From the NCBI RefSeq assembly GCF_900105385.1, contig NZ_LT629772.1:4960001-5024000 (forward strand): a stretch of DNA of 64,000 nucleotides. The letters are read 5' to 3'. The position numbers were made by a program, and so were the translations under genes. The first letter of the stretch is position 1. Each line of letters opens with the position of its first letter. Shown one piece after another: positions 16,883 to 25,713 of the stretch. Source of the DNA: Microlunatus soli (GTDB lineage Bacteria > Actinomycetota > Actinomycetes > Propionibacteriales > Propionibacteriaceae). The notes under the pieces were generated by a model. It ran no database searches and was not told the DNA's origin. It saw nothing but the letters and a program-made list of their open reading frames with translations.

Positions 16883-17044
16883 CATCGCTCCGCGGATTCG
16901 CGATCTGATCGACGTTGGTTCGGTGCACACTCGCAACGTCCGATTGCCGTCGATGCCGTCGCGGCAGCCGCTTTCTACGGGTGTCGGACTGTTGGACAGG
17001 CGTCTGCTCGGCGGCGAACATCTCCAAGGTCATCTGCGTGATGA

Positions 17045-17707
17045 TCATCCCTCATCCGGTTGGTCAGATCGTTGCTTCGCGGTGAAGGTCAGGTGGGTGA
17101 CGCCACTCGGCGTCGAGGTCGCCTCGATGTCGTATCTCTCTTCGAGGGCTTCCAAGCCGTCCCACACCCGGACACCGCGGCCGAGCACGATCGGAACCTG
17201 AACCAGGTGCATATGGTCGACCAAGCCGGCGGCGACAAAGTCCCGTACGACGGTTGCGCCGCCGCCGATCCGCACGTCCCGCCCGTTGGCGGCCGCACGT
17301 GCCTGGCCGAGCACCTCACTCGGCGTGGCGTCGAGAAAGTGGTACGTGGTGCCGCCCTCCATCTCGACGGACGGCCGCGGCCGGTGGGTGAGCACGAACG
17401 TCGGCGTGTGGAACGGCGGGTTCGGTCCCCACCAGCCCTTCCAGTCCGGGTCGTCCTGCCAACCGGGGGGACCGAACTTGTTGGCGCCCATGATCTCGGC
17501 GCCGATGCCATGGTCGTTCCGCGCCGCGAACGCGTGATCGGCGCCCTCGGAACCGCCGGCCCCGTGCCAGGACCGAGTGGCGAACATCCATCCATGGAGA
17601 CGTTCGCCGGCGTGACCGAACGGGGCCTCGAGGGTCTGGGGTTCGCCGGTGGCGAAGCCGTCCAACGAGATCGACAGATTGTGGATGCGTACCTCGGACA
17701 TCAGCAT
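17045..17707 (-). CDS. Dihydrofolate-reductase-like (RibD C-terminal) protein
   Basis: A 220-residue protein of the RibD_C/DHFR-like superfamily. It has an initial strand with SISLDGFATG, the GIGAEIMGANKFGPPGW loop where NAD(P)H binds in homologues, VRIGGGATVVRDFVAAGLVD, and the strand HLVQVPIVLGRGVRVW. Actinobacteria carry many such stand-alone reductases of unknown substrate, distinct from true DHFR and RibD. The start may be ATG 17707 or ATG 17701 (MSEV); both are compatible. Divergent from the small gene at 17741. Confidence 0.88.
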   Translation of the reverse strand: MLMSEVRIHNLSISLDGFATGEPQTLEAPFGHAGERLHGWMFATRSWHGAGGSEGADHAFAARNDHGIGAEIMGANKFGPPGWQDDPDWKGWWGPNPPFHTPTFVLTHRPRPSVEMEGGTTYHFLDATPSEVLGQARAAANGRDVRIGGGATVVRDFVAAGLVDHMHLVQVPIVLGRGVRVWDGLEALEERYDIEATSTPSGVTHLTFTAKQRSDQPDEG

Positions 17708-17740
17708 GATCCTCTCGATGTGGTGCCGTCGGATATCAGC

Positions 17741-18013
17741 ATGTCATCTGACCAGGCGGTCGACGCCGCCGATCGACGCCAGATCCTTGCCGAGGCAGGT
17801 CCGGTCCAGGCGGTCGGGATCGAGGTCCGGTTCAGCGGCGCGGAGGGACCGGCAGCGGAAGGCGTCGTGCGGGTCGAGCTCCCGGAGGACGGGAGGATCT
17901 GCTGTACCTGGGGCATGAGCATCAGCGATGAGTTTCTGATCGAGCGGATCGGCGTCTGTTCGTCGGAGAAGCGTCGGGAGCTCGACCTGGCCATGGAGTT
18001 GGCTGCCGCCTGA
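17741..18013 (+). CDS. Small protein of unknown function
   Basis: A 90-residue acidic soluble protein (MSSDQAVDAADRRQILAEAG...DLAMELAAA) with one central Cys pair (ICCTWG). No family is recognised. The composition fits coding sequence better in this frame than in the opposite strand. The start ATG 17741 lies just 33 bases from the divergent reductase start, and the two start regions share a repeated ATCAGCATG. It might share a promoter region with that gene. Treat as a probable gene without assigned function. Confidence 0.55.
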   Translation: MSSDQAVDAADRRQILAEAGPVQAVGIEVRFSGAEGPAAEGVVRVELPEDGRICCTWGMSISDEFLIERIGVCSSEKRRELDLAMELAAA

Positions 18014-18094
18014 CATTCGGACACATCGGTGTGCGGTCGAGGATCCCTTGTGCGACACACGTCGGCGGTTCTGAAGTCTGGCAGTATCGGGCAG

Positions 18095-19099
18095 ATGGAG
18101 GCCGCGCCAGGGGAGTCAGGCCAGGATCTCCTGACTGTTTGGCGAAGCGATCCCTGGCGAACGGAAGCGGAGCAGTGGATTCGGTCCCGGCTCAGCCGGG
18201 CTGGGATCGCCGCGATCGGACCGGCGGAGCAGGTGCGACTCAAGCCGTGGTCCACGCATCTGGTCGTGCCGACGGATCAGGGCCGCTTCTGGTTGAAGGA
18301 GAACTGTCCGGCGCTGCGGTTCGAGGTCGGCCTCGTTGCGACGTTGTGCCAGCTGGTGCCGGGGCAGGTGCTGGAACCGCTGGCAATTGATCTTGATCAC
18401 GGGCGAATGCTGACCCCTGACGGTGGCGCGACACTGGACGAATCACGGGCATCCACCGACGCATTCGGACGCACCCTCGCGGGGTTCGGCTGCGTACAAC
18501 GAGCTGTGGCCGATCACCGTGCCGAAGTGATCGCAACAGGTCTGCCGGTAGTACCGGCAGCCCGGGCATGCGAACGCTTCGAGCAACAACTGCGGTATCT
18601 CCGGCGACTACCGGTGGGGCATCCGCTCCGTCTGGACAACGACGTGATCACCCGCGCGGCCAAGCTTCGCACCATTGTGGGCAATGCGACCAGTCAGCTC
18701 GCGATGATCCCGCTACCGGACACCGTGCAGCACAACGACCTCCAACCGAGCAACGCGTTCGTACCCCGCGAGGGTGGCCCGCGGTTCTTCGACTTCGCCG
18801 ACGCGGTCTGGAGTCATCCGTTCTGTGTTCTCAACGTGGCGCGTTACCGAGCTGCCAGCGCATGGAACTGCTCGATCGACGACCACCGCATCAACTACCT
18901 GGTCGACAGCTACCTCGACGGATGGACAGCGACGGCACCGATTCACGACCTGCGCCGCCTGGTTGAGCCGGCGATGACCGTCGCCCAGCTGCACCGGTAC
19001 AACTCATGGCACCAGCTGATTCCGTACATGCCGTACAGCGAGCTGCAACGGCATGCTGGCTACGCCGAAGCGTTGATATCGACAGACCATGCCCGATAG
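18095..19099 (+). CDS. Phosphotransferase-family protein (APH-like fold)
   Basis: A 334-residue protein with a degenerate kinase-like N-lobe (FWLKENCPALRFEVGLV, where the Lys could contact ATP). The catalytic loop is VQHNDLQPSNAFV (HND-x4-N) and the metal site RFFDFADAVW (DFAD instead of DxD). These place it in the aminoglycoside phosphotransferase / fructosamine-kinase clan. ATG 18095 was chosen; an upstream in-frame extension to 18029 lacks support. The substrate is unknown. It is one of three APH-like genes in the window, and the three are not close paralogues. Confidence 0.82.
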   Translation: MEAAPGESGQDLLTVWRSDPWRTEAEQWIRSRLSRAGIAAIGPAEQVRLKPWSTHLVVPTDQGRFWLKENCPALRFEVGLVATLCQLVPGQVLEPLAIDLDHGRMLTPDGGATLDESRASTDAFGRTLAGFGCVQRAVADHRAEVIATGLPVVPAARACERFEQQLRYLRRLPVGHPLRLDNDVITRAAKLRTIVGNATSQLAMIPLPDTVQHNDLQPSNAFVPREGGPRFFDFADAVWSHPFCVLNVARYRAASAWNCSIDDHRINYLVDSYLDGWTATAPIHDLRRLVEPAMTVAQLHRYNSWHQLIPYMPYSELQRHAGYAEALISTDHAR

Positions 19100-19219
19100 G
19101 CCGGGCAGTCTGAAGGACCAGGGGGCTCCGGACTGTGGACGCGTTCGGCATCGTCATCGATCTGCCCGGGCAGCGCGCCCCGGTGTACGGCTGACCGGTC
19201 CAACTGGGACCATGATCGA

Positions 19220-20254
19220 ATGCCTGACGAAACCTCCGAGACGACGGCGGCTCCCAGCCTGCAGGCGCTGGGGATTTCACCGGCGGCCGAAGCCGTCTAC
19301 CGAGCGCTGCTCTCCCGGAGCCAGGCGACCACCGACGACCTGGTCGAGGAGTTGCAACGCACGCCGGCCGAGGTGACCGGACTGCTGTCCGATCTGGAGG
19401 GTCTCGGGCTGGTCAATCGGATGCCAGGTCGTCCGCTCCGGATGCGTGCGGCCCGACCCGACGTCGCGCTCGAGGTGTTGGTCTCGCGTCGGCAGCAGGA
19501 ACTGGCCCGCGTGCAACTGGCCTCCCGGCAGCTGCTGACCCTGATTCCACCCGCCGAACGGCACCGACCCGAGGACATCGTCGAGGTGGTGGTCGGTCCG
19601 TCGGCGATCGCCGCCCGGTTCGAGCAGTTACTGGACCGAACCCGGGACGAACTGCTGGTGCTGGACCGGCCGCCGTACGTGACCGACAGCGCTCGCGCCG
19701 AGTCGACGGTCAAGTCGCTGCTCCGCGACGAGGTCACCGTGCGGGGCATCTATGCGCCGGAGGCGATCGAGGAGCCCGGTGCTCTGCAGGCGGTCCAGGA
19801 CGCGATCCGATCAGGCGAGCAGTCCCGGGTGCATCCCGCGATCGGCATGAAGCTGGCGATCAGCGACCGGGAGCTGGCGATCATGCCGGTCGGCGCCGAC
19901 GAGGCGGTCGAGGCGGCGTTGTGCATCCGACCGTCGGTGTTGCTGGACGCACTGGCCCAGCTGTTCGACCTGCTCTGGCAGCTGGCCACGCCGATCGTCG
20001 TACCCGATTCCGACCACGAGCCGACCGACTCCGACCGCAGCGACCGGGAACTCGCGGCACTGCTGGGTTCCGGGGCCAAGGACGACGTGATCGCGCGGCA
20101 TCTCGGCACCAGCCCGCGGACCCTCAGCCGCCGGATCTCCCAGCTGATGGACAACCTGCACGTCCGGACCAGGTTCCAGGCCGGCGCCCGAGCCGCCGGC
20201 CTGGGGTGGCTGTCACCGGACCCAGAAGGCCCGGATCGTGGTCTGGTCCAGTGA
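19220..20254 (+). CDS. TrmB/LuxR-like transcriptional regulator
   Basis: A 344-residue regulator with two DNA-binding regions. The N-terminal winged helix (residues 10-75, LGISPAAEAVYRALLSRSQATTDDLV) resembles TrmB-type HTH domains. A central domain may sense a ligand. A C-terminal LuxR-like HTH (DDVIARHLGTSPRTLSRRIS) precedes the end. Such proteins are common in Streptomyces and relatives, often next to secreted S8-type proteases. Here the convergent neighbour is a secreted protein resembling the C-terminal part of such proteases, and the two genes overlap by 42 bases at their 3' ends. Target and signal are unknown. ATG 19212 is out of frame; ATG 19220 is the start. Confidence 0.82.
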   Translation: MPDETSETTAAPSLQALGISPAAEAVYRALLSRSQATTDDLVEELQRTPAEVTGLLSDLEGLGLVNRMPGRPLRMRAARPDVALEVLVSRRQQELARVQLASRQLLTLIPPAERHRPEDIVEVVVGPSAIAARFEQLLDRTRDELLVLDRPPYVTDSARAESTVKSLLRDEVTVRGIYAPEAIEEPGALQAVQDAIRSGEQSRVHPAIGMKLAISDRELAIMPVGADEAVEAALCIRPSVLLDALAQLFDLLWQLATPIVVPDSDHEPTDSDRSDRELAALLGSGAKDDVIARHLGTSPRTLSRRISQLMDNLHVRTRFQAGARAAGLGWLSPDPEGPDRGLVQ

Positions 20255-22582
20255 CGACCCTTCGGCATCCTCGGCATGCAGCCGCAGGGACACCGGGCCG
20301 TTTCCGGCAGGCAGGGTGATCCGATAGCGGTCCGTGCCGGCGTGCAGCTTGCTGATCTTGACCGGTGCCCAGCTGTCGCCGTCGTCGTAGCTGGCATCCA
20401 GCTCCACGGTCGTGAACGGGGCGGCTGTCGAGCCGTCCTGATGCAGCAGGCCGAGTTCGAAGGAGCGCTTGCCGAGCCGGTTGCGGAGATCGGTGGCGAC
20501 GTCGTAGTCGGTCAGGATCAGCGGTTCGGTCCGTACGGTGCCGTCGGTGCTGTCGGACTCGAAGGTCCAGCTGGTCTCGGTGTGGCTGGACAATTGGGCC
20601 CACGGCTGTGGATTGTCCGAGCGGAACGAGATGTTGATCTTCGAACTTCTGGCGGGTAACTGCGCGACCCCGCTGGGCAGGTGGGTCGTCTCGCCGATCA
20701 ACTGGTCGTCGGCCTTGATCTGCAGCAGGGTGCTCATGCCGCTGTCGGTGCTGTAGGACTGACCTCTGTTGCCGTCCGCGTCGGCGAATCCGTTGATCAC
20801 GATCCGCATCTGATCACCGGCGCGTTGGACCGGTACGTTCGGCGACGCCGTGATCGGCGCCGTACCGATCGGCTTGTCCACCCGCTGGTGCGGGCGGTAC
20901 GCAACGCGTTGCGGATCGCTCAACAGCATCGGCAGGACGTCCTCGTGCGGGAACAGGGCGTTGTACGACGATTCCGGGGTGACAGCCGAGTAGCTCCAGG
21001 CGGTGTCCGGGTCGGGCAGCCGGTATTCGGTGCGGCTGCGTGGCCCGTCGCGGAACGGGAACACCGTGGAGATCGAGAAGGTGTCCTCGGGCTGGAACTG
21101 ATACGACGCTTCGGAGAAGGTGGAGTCGATCGACGGTTGCCCATGGATCTCCCGCCGCTGAGTGGTGAGGTCACCGGGACCGTACCGGTAGTGCTGGTCC
21201 CGCGGGATCCGATCGTGCTCCTTGATCACCAGGTCGTACAGGTACGGGCTGGCGTCCTCACCGGAGACGGCGACCCGATCCAGGATCGACATCCGGGTCA
21301 AGGCTTTGCCCTCGGCGTGGTCGACCCGCAGCGTCGGGATACTGATCTTGACACCGGTGCCGTTCGGGTCGTCGTTGTCGCCCGGCCCGTCGTTGTAGAT
21401 TACGATCATGGAGGCGCCGGCGCCCGCGGCGGCGTTGGACTGTTCGGCGACCGACAGATCATCGGAGCGTTCGGCGACCGCTATCGCTCCATGGAGCTGA
21501 CGGCCGGCAAGATCGGTGGTGTCGGCCCGACCGACATCCACCACCCGACGCAGGGCCGCTCCGTCGAAGGTCGGCCAGTCGGAGGCGAAGTCGGAGAACC
21601 AGACCGGGTCGTAGTAGGCGGGATGCAACGTCTTCGGCCGCAGGCCGACCGTCCGCATCGTGATGTCCGGTGCCTCGAGCCGGAGCCGGGTGAGGGTGTC
21701 CAGCTCTCCGACCGTCACCGGTGCGCTCGGCTGCAGGTAGAAGGTCTCATCGATCAGCGACGAGGGCCGGTAGTCGAGGGCGAGCTGTTGTCCGTCGGCG
21801 GCGGTTCGCCGGTAGCCGAGTTGCATCGCACCTCCGGGATTGATCTTGGTGCGGTGCCCAGGAGTGTCGACGGTGATCGGCTTCGCGGTCCGTGCATCGA
21901 AGGTGAAGCTGTCGTCACCGGTGATCTTGGTCTCCGGGTCGCCGACCAGCGCAACACTCTGGGCGGTCCGGGAGTCGGCCAGCGGAGCGGTCCCAGCGGG
22001 ATTGGTCTGCACGAACGCCATGATCGAGTACGTCCCCGCGGGCAGCAGCACACAGTCGCTGACCGCCCAGTTGGCGGCGGTGCAGTCGTGGCTGAGGCCC
22101 TCGGTGAGTTGGCGACTGGCCTGGACCTCGCCGCCGGTGACGTCGAAGATGCTGACATGGGCACCGGCCTGTCGGCCGTCCCGACCGATTGCCTTCAGGT
22201 GCAGCTCGACCGGCTCCGCGGCACGGGTGATCATGGTCTCCGGATGTCCGCTGAGCACCGTCGGTGCGGCGTCGGTGTCGGTGGCCTGGACCGTTGTCGA
22301 TCCCGCACTGCTGGACAGCAACAGGCCCGGGTCGCTGCCGTCGGCCCGGGGGAGCGGAAGGACCGTGGTCCGTCCGTCGGAGGTGCTGGTGGAGATGCTG
22401 TCGCCGGCGCCGAGGGAGATGGCGGTGGTCGTCGGCCCATCGGCACGGAAGCCGAGCTGTGCGTCGTTGGGTCGAGCTGTCGCTGGGACGGTGCCGGCGG
22501 TGATCATCAGGATCAACGAGCCGGCGATCGCTGCAGCCGATCGCGGCCGGCGGATAGGGCGGGTGGGCGGGGAGGCAGGCAT
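20213..22582 (-). CDS. Large secreted protein with protease-associated (PA) domain
   Basis: A 789-residue exported protein. The signal peptide is basic MPASPPTRPIRRPR, a hydrophobic core (AAAIAGSLILMITAGTV) and ATA-type cleavage near residue 37. A beta-rich N-terminal half follows. A PA-like segment at about 390-450 (AIAVAERSDDLSVAEQSNAA, then GASMIVIYND) is followed by beta-sandwich repeats up to the end. The arrangement resembles the non-catalytic C-terminal region of large actinobacterial subtilisin-like (S8) proteases, but no Asp-His-Ser catalytic motifs were found. It might be an accessory or adhesive protein, or a protease relic that kept a signal peptide. Confidence in secretion is high, in function low. 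Confidence 0.7.
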   Translation of the reverse strand: MPASPPTRPIRRPRSAAAIAGSLILMITAGTVPATARPNDAQLGFRADGPTTTAISLGAGDSISTSTSDGRTTVLPLPRADGSDPGLLLSSSAGSTTVQATDTDAAPTVLSGHPETMITRAAEPVELHLKAIGRDGRQAGAHVSIFDVTGGEVQASRQLTEGLSHDCTAANWAVSDCVLLPAGTYSIMAFVQTNPAGTAPLADSRTAQSVALVGDPETKITGDDSFTFDARTAKPITVDTPGHRTKINPGGAMQLGYRRTAADGQQLALDYRPSSLIDETFYLQPSAPVTVGELDTLTRLRLEAPDITMRTVGLRPKTLHPAYYDPVWFSDFASDWPTFDGAALRRVVDVGRADTTDLAGRQLHGAIAVAERSDDLSVAEQSNAAAGAGASMIVIYNDGPGDNDDPNGTGVKISIPTLRVDHAEGKALTRMSILDRVAVSGEDASPYLYDLVIKEHDRIPRDQHYRYGPGDLTTQRREIHGQPSIDSTFSEASYQFQPEDTFSISTVFPFRDGPRSRTEYRLPDPDTAWSYSAVTPESSYNALFPHEDVLPMLLSDPQRVAYRPHQRVDKPIGTAPITASPNVPVQRAGDQMRIVINGFADADGNRGQSYSTDSGMSTLLQIKADDQLIGETTHLPSGVAQLPARSSKINISFRSDNPQPWAQLSSHTETSWTFESDSTDGTVRTEPLILTDYDVATDLRNRLGKRSFELGLLHQDGSTAAPFTTVELDASYDDGDSWAPVKISKLHAGTDRYRITLPAGNGPVSLRLHAEDAEGSSLDQTTIRAFWVR

Positions 22583-22781
22583 GGGAAACTCCGTGGTTCG
22601 GCCGGTTCGGGCGGGGGAGAGAGGTGGGGAACGGGAGAGATGATGTCGCCGGCCGCGCGACGTCAGGTGCTTTCCTACTGCATCGACCGGGACCAGCGAC
22701 AGGGCGTTCGGTGGCGCGTTTCGGCATTGGCGGCTGTCCGCCATCGTCGACCCCGGGCCCGGCGCGATGCGGGTGCTCGGT

Positions 22782-23420
22782 TCAGGTCCAGTTGGCGACC
22801 AGGTAGAAGACCCCGAACGGTGCATCAGCGAAGTTGATCTTGGTCTGATAGTCGGACCCGCCGGCGGACCGTGCGAGCTGCTGCCAGACGGGCCCGCCGG
22901 TGGCCATCACCTCCGTCGCCAGCTGCCGGTCCAGAGCCGCCAAGGTCGCGGGGTCGCCGGACCGCCAGGCCCGGACCAGCTGACGATCGAAATCGTCGGC
23001 CCGCGGATGCACCGCTGCCGGGCCGCCCGGATGGGCGAGTGCGCTGCCGTCGGCGATGCCGATGATCAGGTCGGCGTCGTCATCGGCTCGGTCCGAGCCG
23101 GCGACCGTCCGCAAGATCAACTCCGGCGCTGCTTGCGGTTCCGAGCGGTGGCCGACGAGACGGCGACCGACGGCGAGCGGCAGTGGAAGCGACGGCTCGG
23201 ATCCGGCGGCGCCGGTGAGCCGGCCGATCGGGTCGGGAAGGTCGGAGGACCAGTCCGCGGTCTCGTCGCCGGCGGCGAGGACGATCACGCGGCGGATGCT
23301 GTCGTCCAGCACCTCATCGACCGCGCGGAGGCAGACGGCACGGAGGGCGGCAGCAGGATCGGTCCGGCCGCCGACCCGTGGCAGCAGGATCGGCGCGCCT
23401 GGCAGATTGAGCAGTCTCAT
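22782..23420 (-). CDS. LigB-like (class III extradiol dioxygenase fold) protein, Rv2728c type
   Basis: A 212-residue protein resembling the actinobacterial family of M. tuberculosis Rv2728c. Recognisable parts are IADGSALAHPGGPAAVHPRA, then the helix DRQLVRAWRSGDPATLAALD, then LATEVMATGGPVWQQL and the terminal APFGVFYLVANW. The fold is that of class III extradiol ring-cleaving dioxygenases, but enzymatic function is unproven in this group. It starts at ATG 23420, overlapping the folP2-like stop by four bases (ATGA), so the two form an operon. Confidence 0.75.
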   Translation of the reverse strand: MRLLNLPGAPILLPRVGGRTDPAAALRAVCLRAVDEVLDDSIRRVIVLAAGDETADWSSDLPDPIGRLTGAAGSEPSLPLPLAVGRRLVGHRSEPQAAPELILRTVAGSDRADDDADLIIGIADGSALAHPGGPAAVHPRADDFDRQLVRAWRSGDPATLAALDRQLATEVMATGGPVWQQLARSAGGSDYQTKINFADAPFGVFYLVANWT

Positions 23421-24355
23421 ACCAATCCCCGTACGGTGCGTGCCGGGTCGCGATCACCGCGGGCCGCGGCGACGAAGTCGACGACCTGGCGGACCTCGGC
23501 AACCTGATGCACGCGATGGATCGTCGCACCCTGCCAGGCGCAGACGGCGGTCGCCGCGAGTGTCGCCGGGACCCGTTCGGAGACCGGCAGGTCGAGCGTC
23601 TCACCGAGGAAGTCCTTGTTGGACACCGACACCAGCACCGGCCAGCCGGTGTCGACCAGTTCGGCCAGCCGACGGGTGATCTCCAACGAGTGCCAGGTGT
23701 TCTTCCCGAAATCGTGCGCCGGATCGATGATGATGGACTCGGTCGCCACCCCGGTCCGCCGCGCGGTCTCGGCCAGTCCGGTGATCGCGGTGATCGCGTC
23801 GGCGACCACATCGTCATACTCCACCCGGAAGGGCCCGGTCCGCGGTGCCAGCCCGCCGGTGTGCGCACAGACGAGGGCGGCGTCATAGCGGGCTGCGACC
23901 TCGATGATTCCTCGATCGTGGGCACCCCAGACATCGTTGATCAGATCAGCGCCGGCCTCCAGCGCCAACGCCGCAACCGTCGAACGCCAGGTGTCGATGC
24001 TGATCACGATCCGCGGATGGCGATCCCGGACGGCCGCGATGAAGTCGACCGTCCGCCGGATCTCCTCCGCCTCGTCGATCGTCTCGCCCGGTCCGGCCTT
24101 CACCCCGCCGATGTCCAGGATGTCGGCACCCTGAGCGATCACCTCGTCGACCCGGGCGGAGGCCCGCCCCGGGTCCCAGGTCGCACCGTGATCATAGAAG
24201 GAGTCCGCGGTCCGGTTGACGATCGCCATCACGAGTTGGCTGCCGGCCGGGAAGGACTTGTCGCGAAACCGGAGCACGCCGTCGGTGGGCAGCGCCCGGC
24301 TGCCCTGATCTGGTGGTCCATCCGTCGGAGTGTGATGATCTTCGCCGCGGTGCAC
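23417..24355 (-). CDS. folP2: Dihydropteroate synthase paralogue (FolP2 type)
   Basis: A 312-residue TIM-barrel pterin-binding protein with MAIVNRTADSFYDHG (canonical DHPS has N-x-TPDSF-x-DGG), IDIGGVKAGPG, SIDTWRSTVAALALEAGAD, INDVWGAHD, IIDPAHDFGKN and a final RVHQVAEVR. The GVKAGPGE and DFGKNTWH variants match mycobacterial FolP2 rather than FolP1. In mycobacteria FolP2 does not replace FolP1 as a folate enzyme, so its real role is open. GTG 24355 gives the longer N-terminus usual for FolP2. Co-transcribed with the LigB-like gene and divergent from the ROK regulator. Confidence 0.85.
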   Translation of the reverse strand: MHRGEDHHTPTDGPPDQGSRALPTDGVLRFRDKSFPAGSQLVMAIVNRTADSFYDHGATWDPGRASARVDEVIAQGADILDIGGVKAGPGETIDEAEEIRRTVDFIAAVRDRHPRIVISIDTWRSTVAALALEAGADLINDVWGAHDRGIIEVAARYDAALVCAHTGGLAPRTGPFRVEYDDVVADAITAITGLAETARRTGVATESIIIDPAHDFGKNTWHSLEITRRLAELVDTGWPVLVSVSNKDFLGETLDLPVSERVPATLAATAVCAWQGATIHRVHQVAEVRQVVDFVAAARGDRDPARTVRGLV

Positions 24356-24492
24356 CGGACGAGTGTCGCAGGTGGCCGGATGTGCTGCGCCGCGAGGGCC
24401 ACCCGCCGGTCGGGTACCTGCGGCGGAAGCCCGTTGGCCGAAGGCGGTCGGCGACTCCGGCGAATCACCTGACCGGAAGGGCGCAGACCCTT

Positions 24493-24526
24493 GCCGTAAT
24501 TATGTAAAACTGGTTAGCATATTCTC
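24493..24526. promoter_or_regulatory. AT-rich operator/promoter region of the ROK operon
   Basis: An unusually A/T-rich block in GC-rich surroundings (taattatgtaaaactggtta, then gcatatt) lies directly upstream of the ROK gene. ROK/NagC-type repressors bind A/T-rich sites containing TTA...TAA elements, so autoregulation is likely. No exact palindrome is evident. Confidence 0.45.
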
Positions 24527-24528
24527 CG

Positions 24529-25713
24529 ATGTCGCATGATCTTCATCGGCAGGCCAATACGGCCGCCGTTCTGCGGGCGCTGTCCGGCCAGGGGGCCGCC
24601 AGCGTTTCCGAGCTGCGCGCGTTGACCGGATTGTCCCGGCCGACCCTGGACGCGATCGTCGGCAGCCTGCTCGCCGACGGGCTGGTCCTGGCGGAGGAAC
24701 CGGATCGGGTCGGCCGCACGGGTGCCGGCCGACCGGCGCGCAGCTATCTGATCAACGCCGATGCCGGCTTCCTCGCCGGGGTGGATGTCGGACGACACAA
24801 GATCCTGGTCAGCATCGCCGACCTGACCGGCGCCGTCCGGGTCGAGCGGCGGGCCGAGGTGCCGGCGGAGATCGCCGGGCCTGACCTGTTGTCGCTGTTG
24901 CGCCGGACGGTGACCGAGGCGGCGGCAGCCGTCCCGATCCCGGTCGGGCAGTTGCGGGCGATCGCTGTCGGCGTGCCCGGTGTCGTCGACAGCACCGGCC
25001 GGATCACCCGTTCGGTGGTGGTGCCGCAGTGGAGTGGCTTCGACGTTGCGGGTGCGATCCGGGACTGGGTCGACGTGCCGATCGCGATCGGCAACGACGC
25101 CAACCTGGCGGCACTGGCCGAACAATGGCTCGGAGCGGCTCGGATGTGTCGGGACGTGATCTACATCCTGGCCGGTCGCCGGACCCGGGCGGCGATCATG
25201 ATCAACCGCAGTGTGCTGACCGGACGGCACGGCGAGGCCGGTGAGGTCGGCTCGGTCCCGGAACTGTTCTTCGACACCCCGCAGGTGCTGCTCGGGGAGC
25301 AGACCGCCGACAGCACCAGGGTCGCCGAGGTCTTCGCCGCCGCGCGCGCCGGAGATCAGGACGGCGTCGAACGGGTGCGACGCTTCTGCGCCGAGCTGGC
25401 CCGCACCCTCCGCTTCCTGATCACCGTGCTGGACCCCGAGTTGGTGGTGATCGGTGGCGGGCTGTCGGCCGCCGGTGAGCAGATCATCGCCGGAGTTCAT
25501 GATCATCTCGAGCCGGCGCAGCGCCGTACCCCGGTGGTCGCTTCAACGCTCGGTGACACCGCCGTCGCGCTCGGCGGCGTCCGACAGGCCCAACTGATGG
25601 CCGCCGAGAACGACCCGCTGTTCGGGTCGATCATCTCGGTGCCGACAACCGCATCTGCGGTACCCGAAGACCAGTACGACACCACGAATCGGCAAGTTGA
25701 GGAGAGACCGTGA
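24529..25713 (+). CDS. ROK family transcriptional regulator
   Basis: A 394-residue NagC/XylR-type protein. The N-terminal winged helix is RQANTAAVLRALSGQGAASV followed by LTGLSRPTLDAIVGSLLADG. The ROK sugar-kinase fold then shows VGVPGVVDSTG, AIGNDANLAALAEQWLG and VVIGGGLSAAGE. The usual zinc-binding C-x2-C-x4-C motif is missing (the region reads GRHGEAGEVGSVPEL), so sugar phosphorylation is unlikely. It probably controls the three oxidoreductase genes that follow, the first of which overlaps its stop by four bases (GTGA). The effector is unknown. Confidence 0.88.
   Translation: MSHDLHRQANTAAVLRALSGQGAASVSELRALTGLSRPTLDAIVGSLLADGLVLAEEPDRVGRTGAGRPARSYLINADAGFLAGVDVGRHKILVSIADLTGAVRVERRAEVPAEIAGPDLLSLLRRTVTEAAAAVPIPVGQLRAIAVGVPGVVDSTGRITRSVVVPQWSGFDVAGAIRDWVDVPIAIGNDANLAALAEQWLGAARMCRDVIYILAGRRTRAAIMINRSVLTGRHGEAGEVGSVPELFFDTPQVLLGEQTADSTRVAEVFAAARAGDQDGVERVRRFCAELARTLRFLITVLDPELVVIGGGLSAAGEQIIAGVHDHLEPAQRRTPVVASTLGDTAVALGGVRQAQLMAAENDPLFGSIISVPTTASAVPEDQYDTTNRQVEERP

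Noticed and set aside
17695-17745. Repeated ATCAGCATG at the divergent start sites of the reductase and the small gene, considered as operator
   Set aside because: The two copies are direct, short, and include the start codons themselves; no palindromic structure supports regulator binding.
20681-22837. Very long open frame on the plus strand opposite the secreted PA-domain protein
   Set aside because: Rich in Gly/Arg/Val with no family features; the minus-strand frame has a signal peptide and normal composition. It is a mirror of GC-biased third positions.
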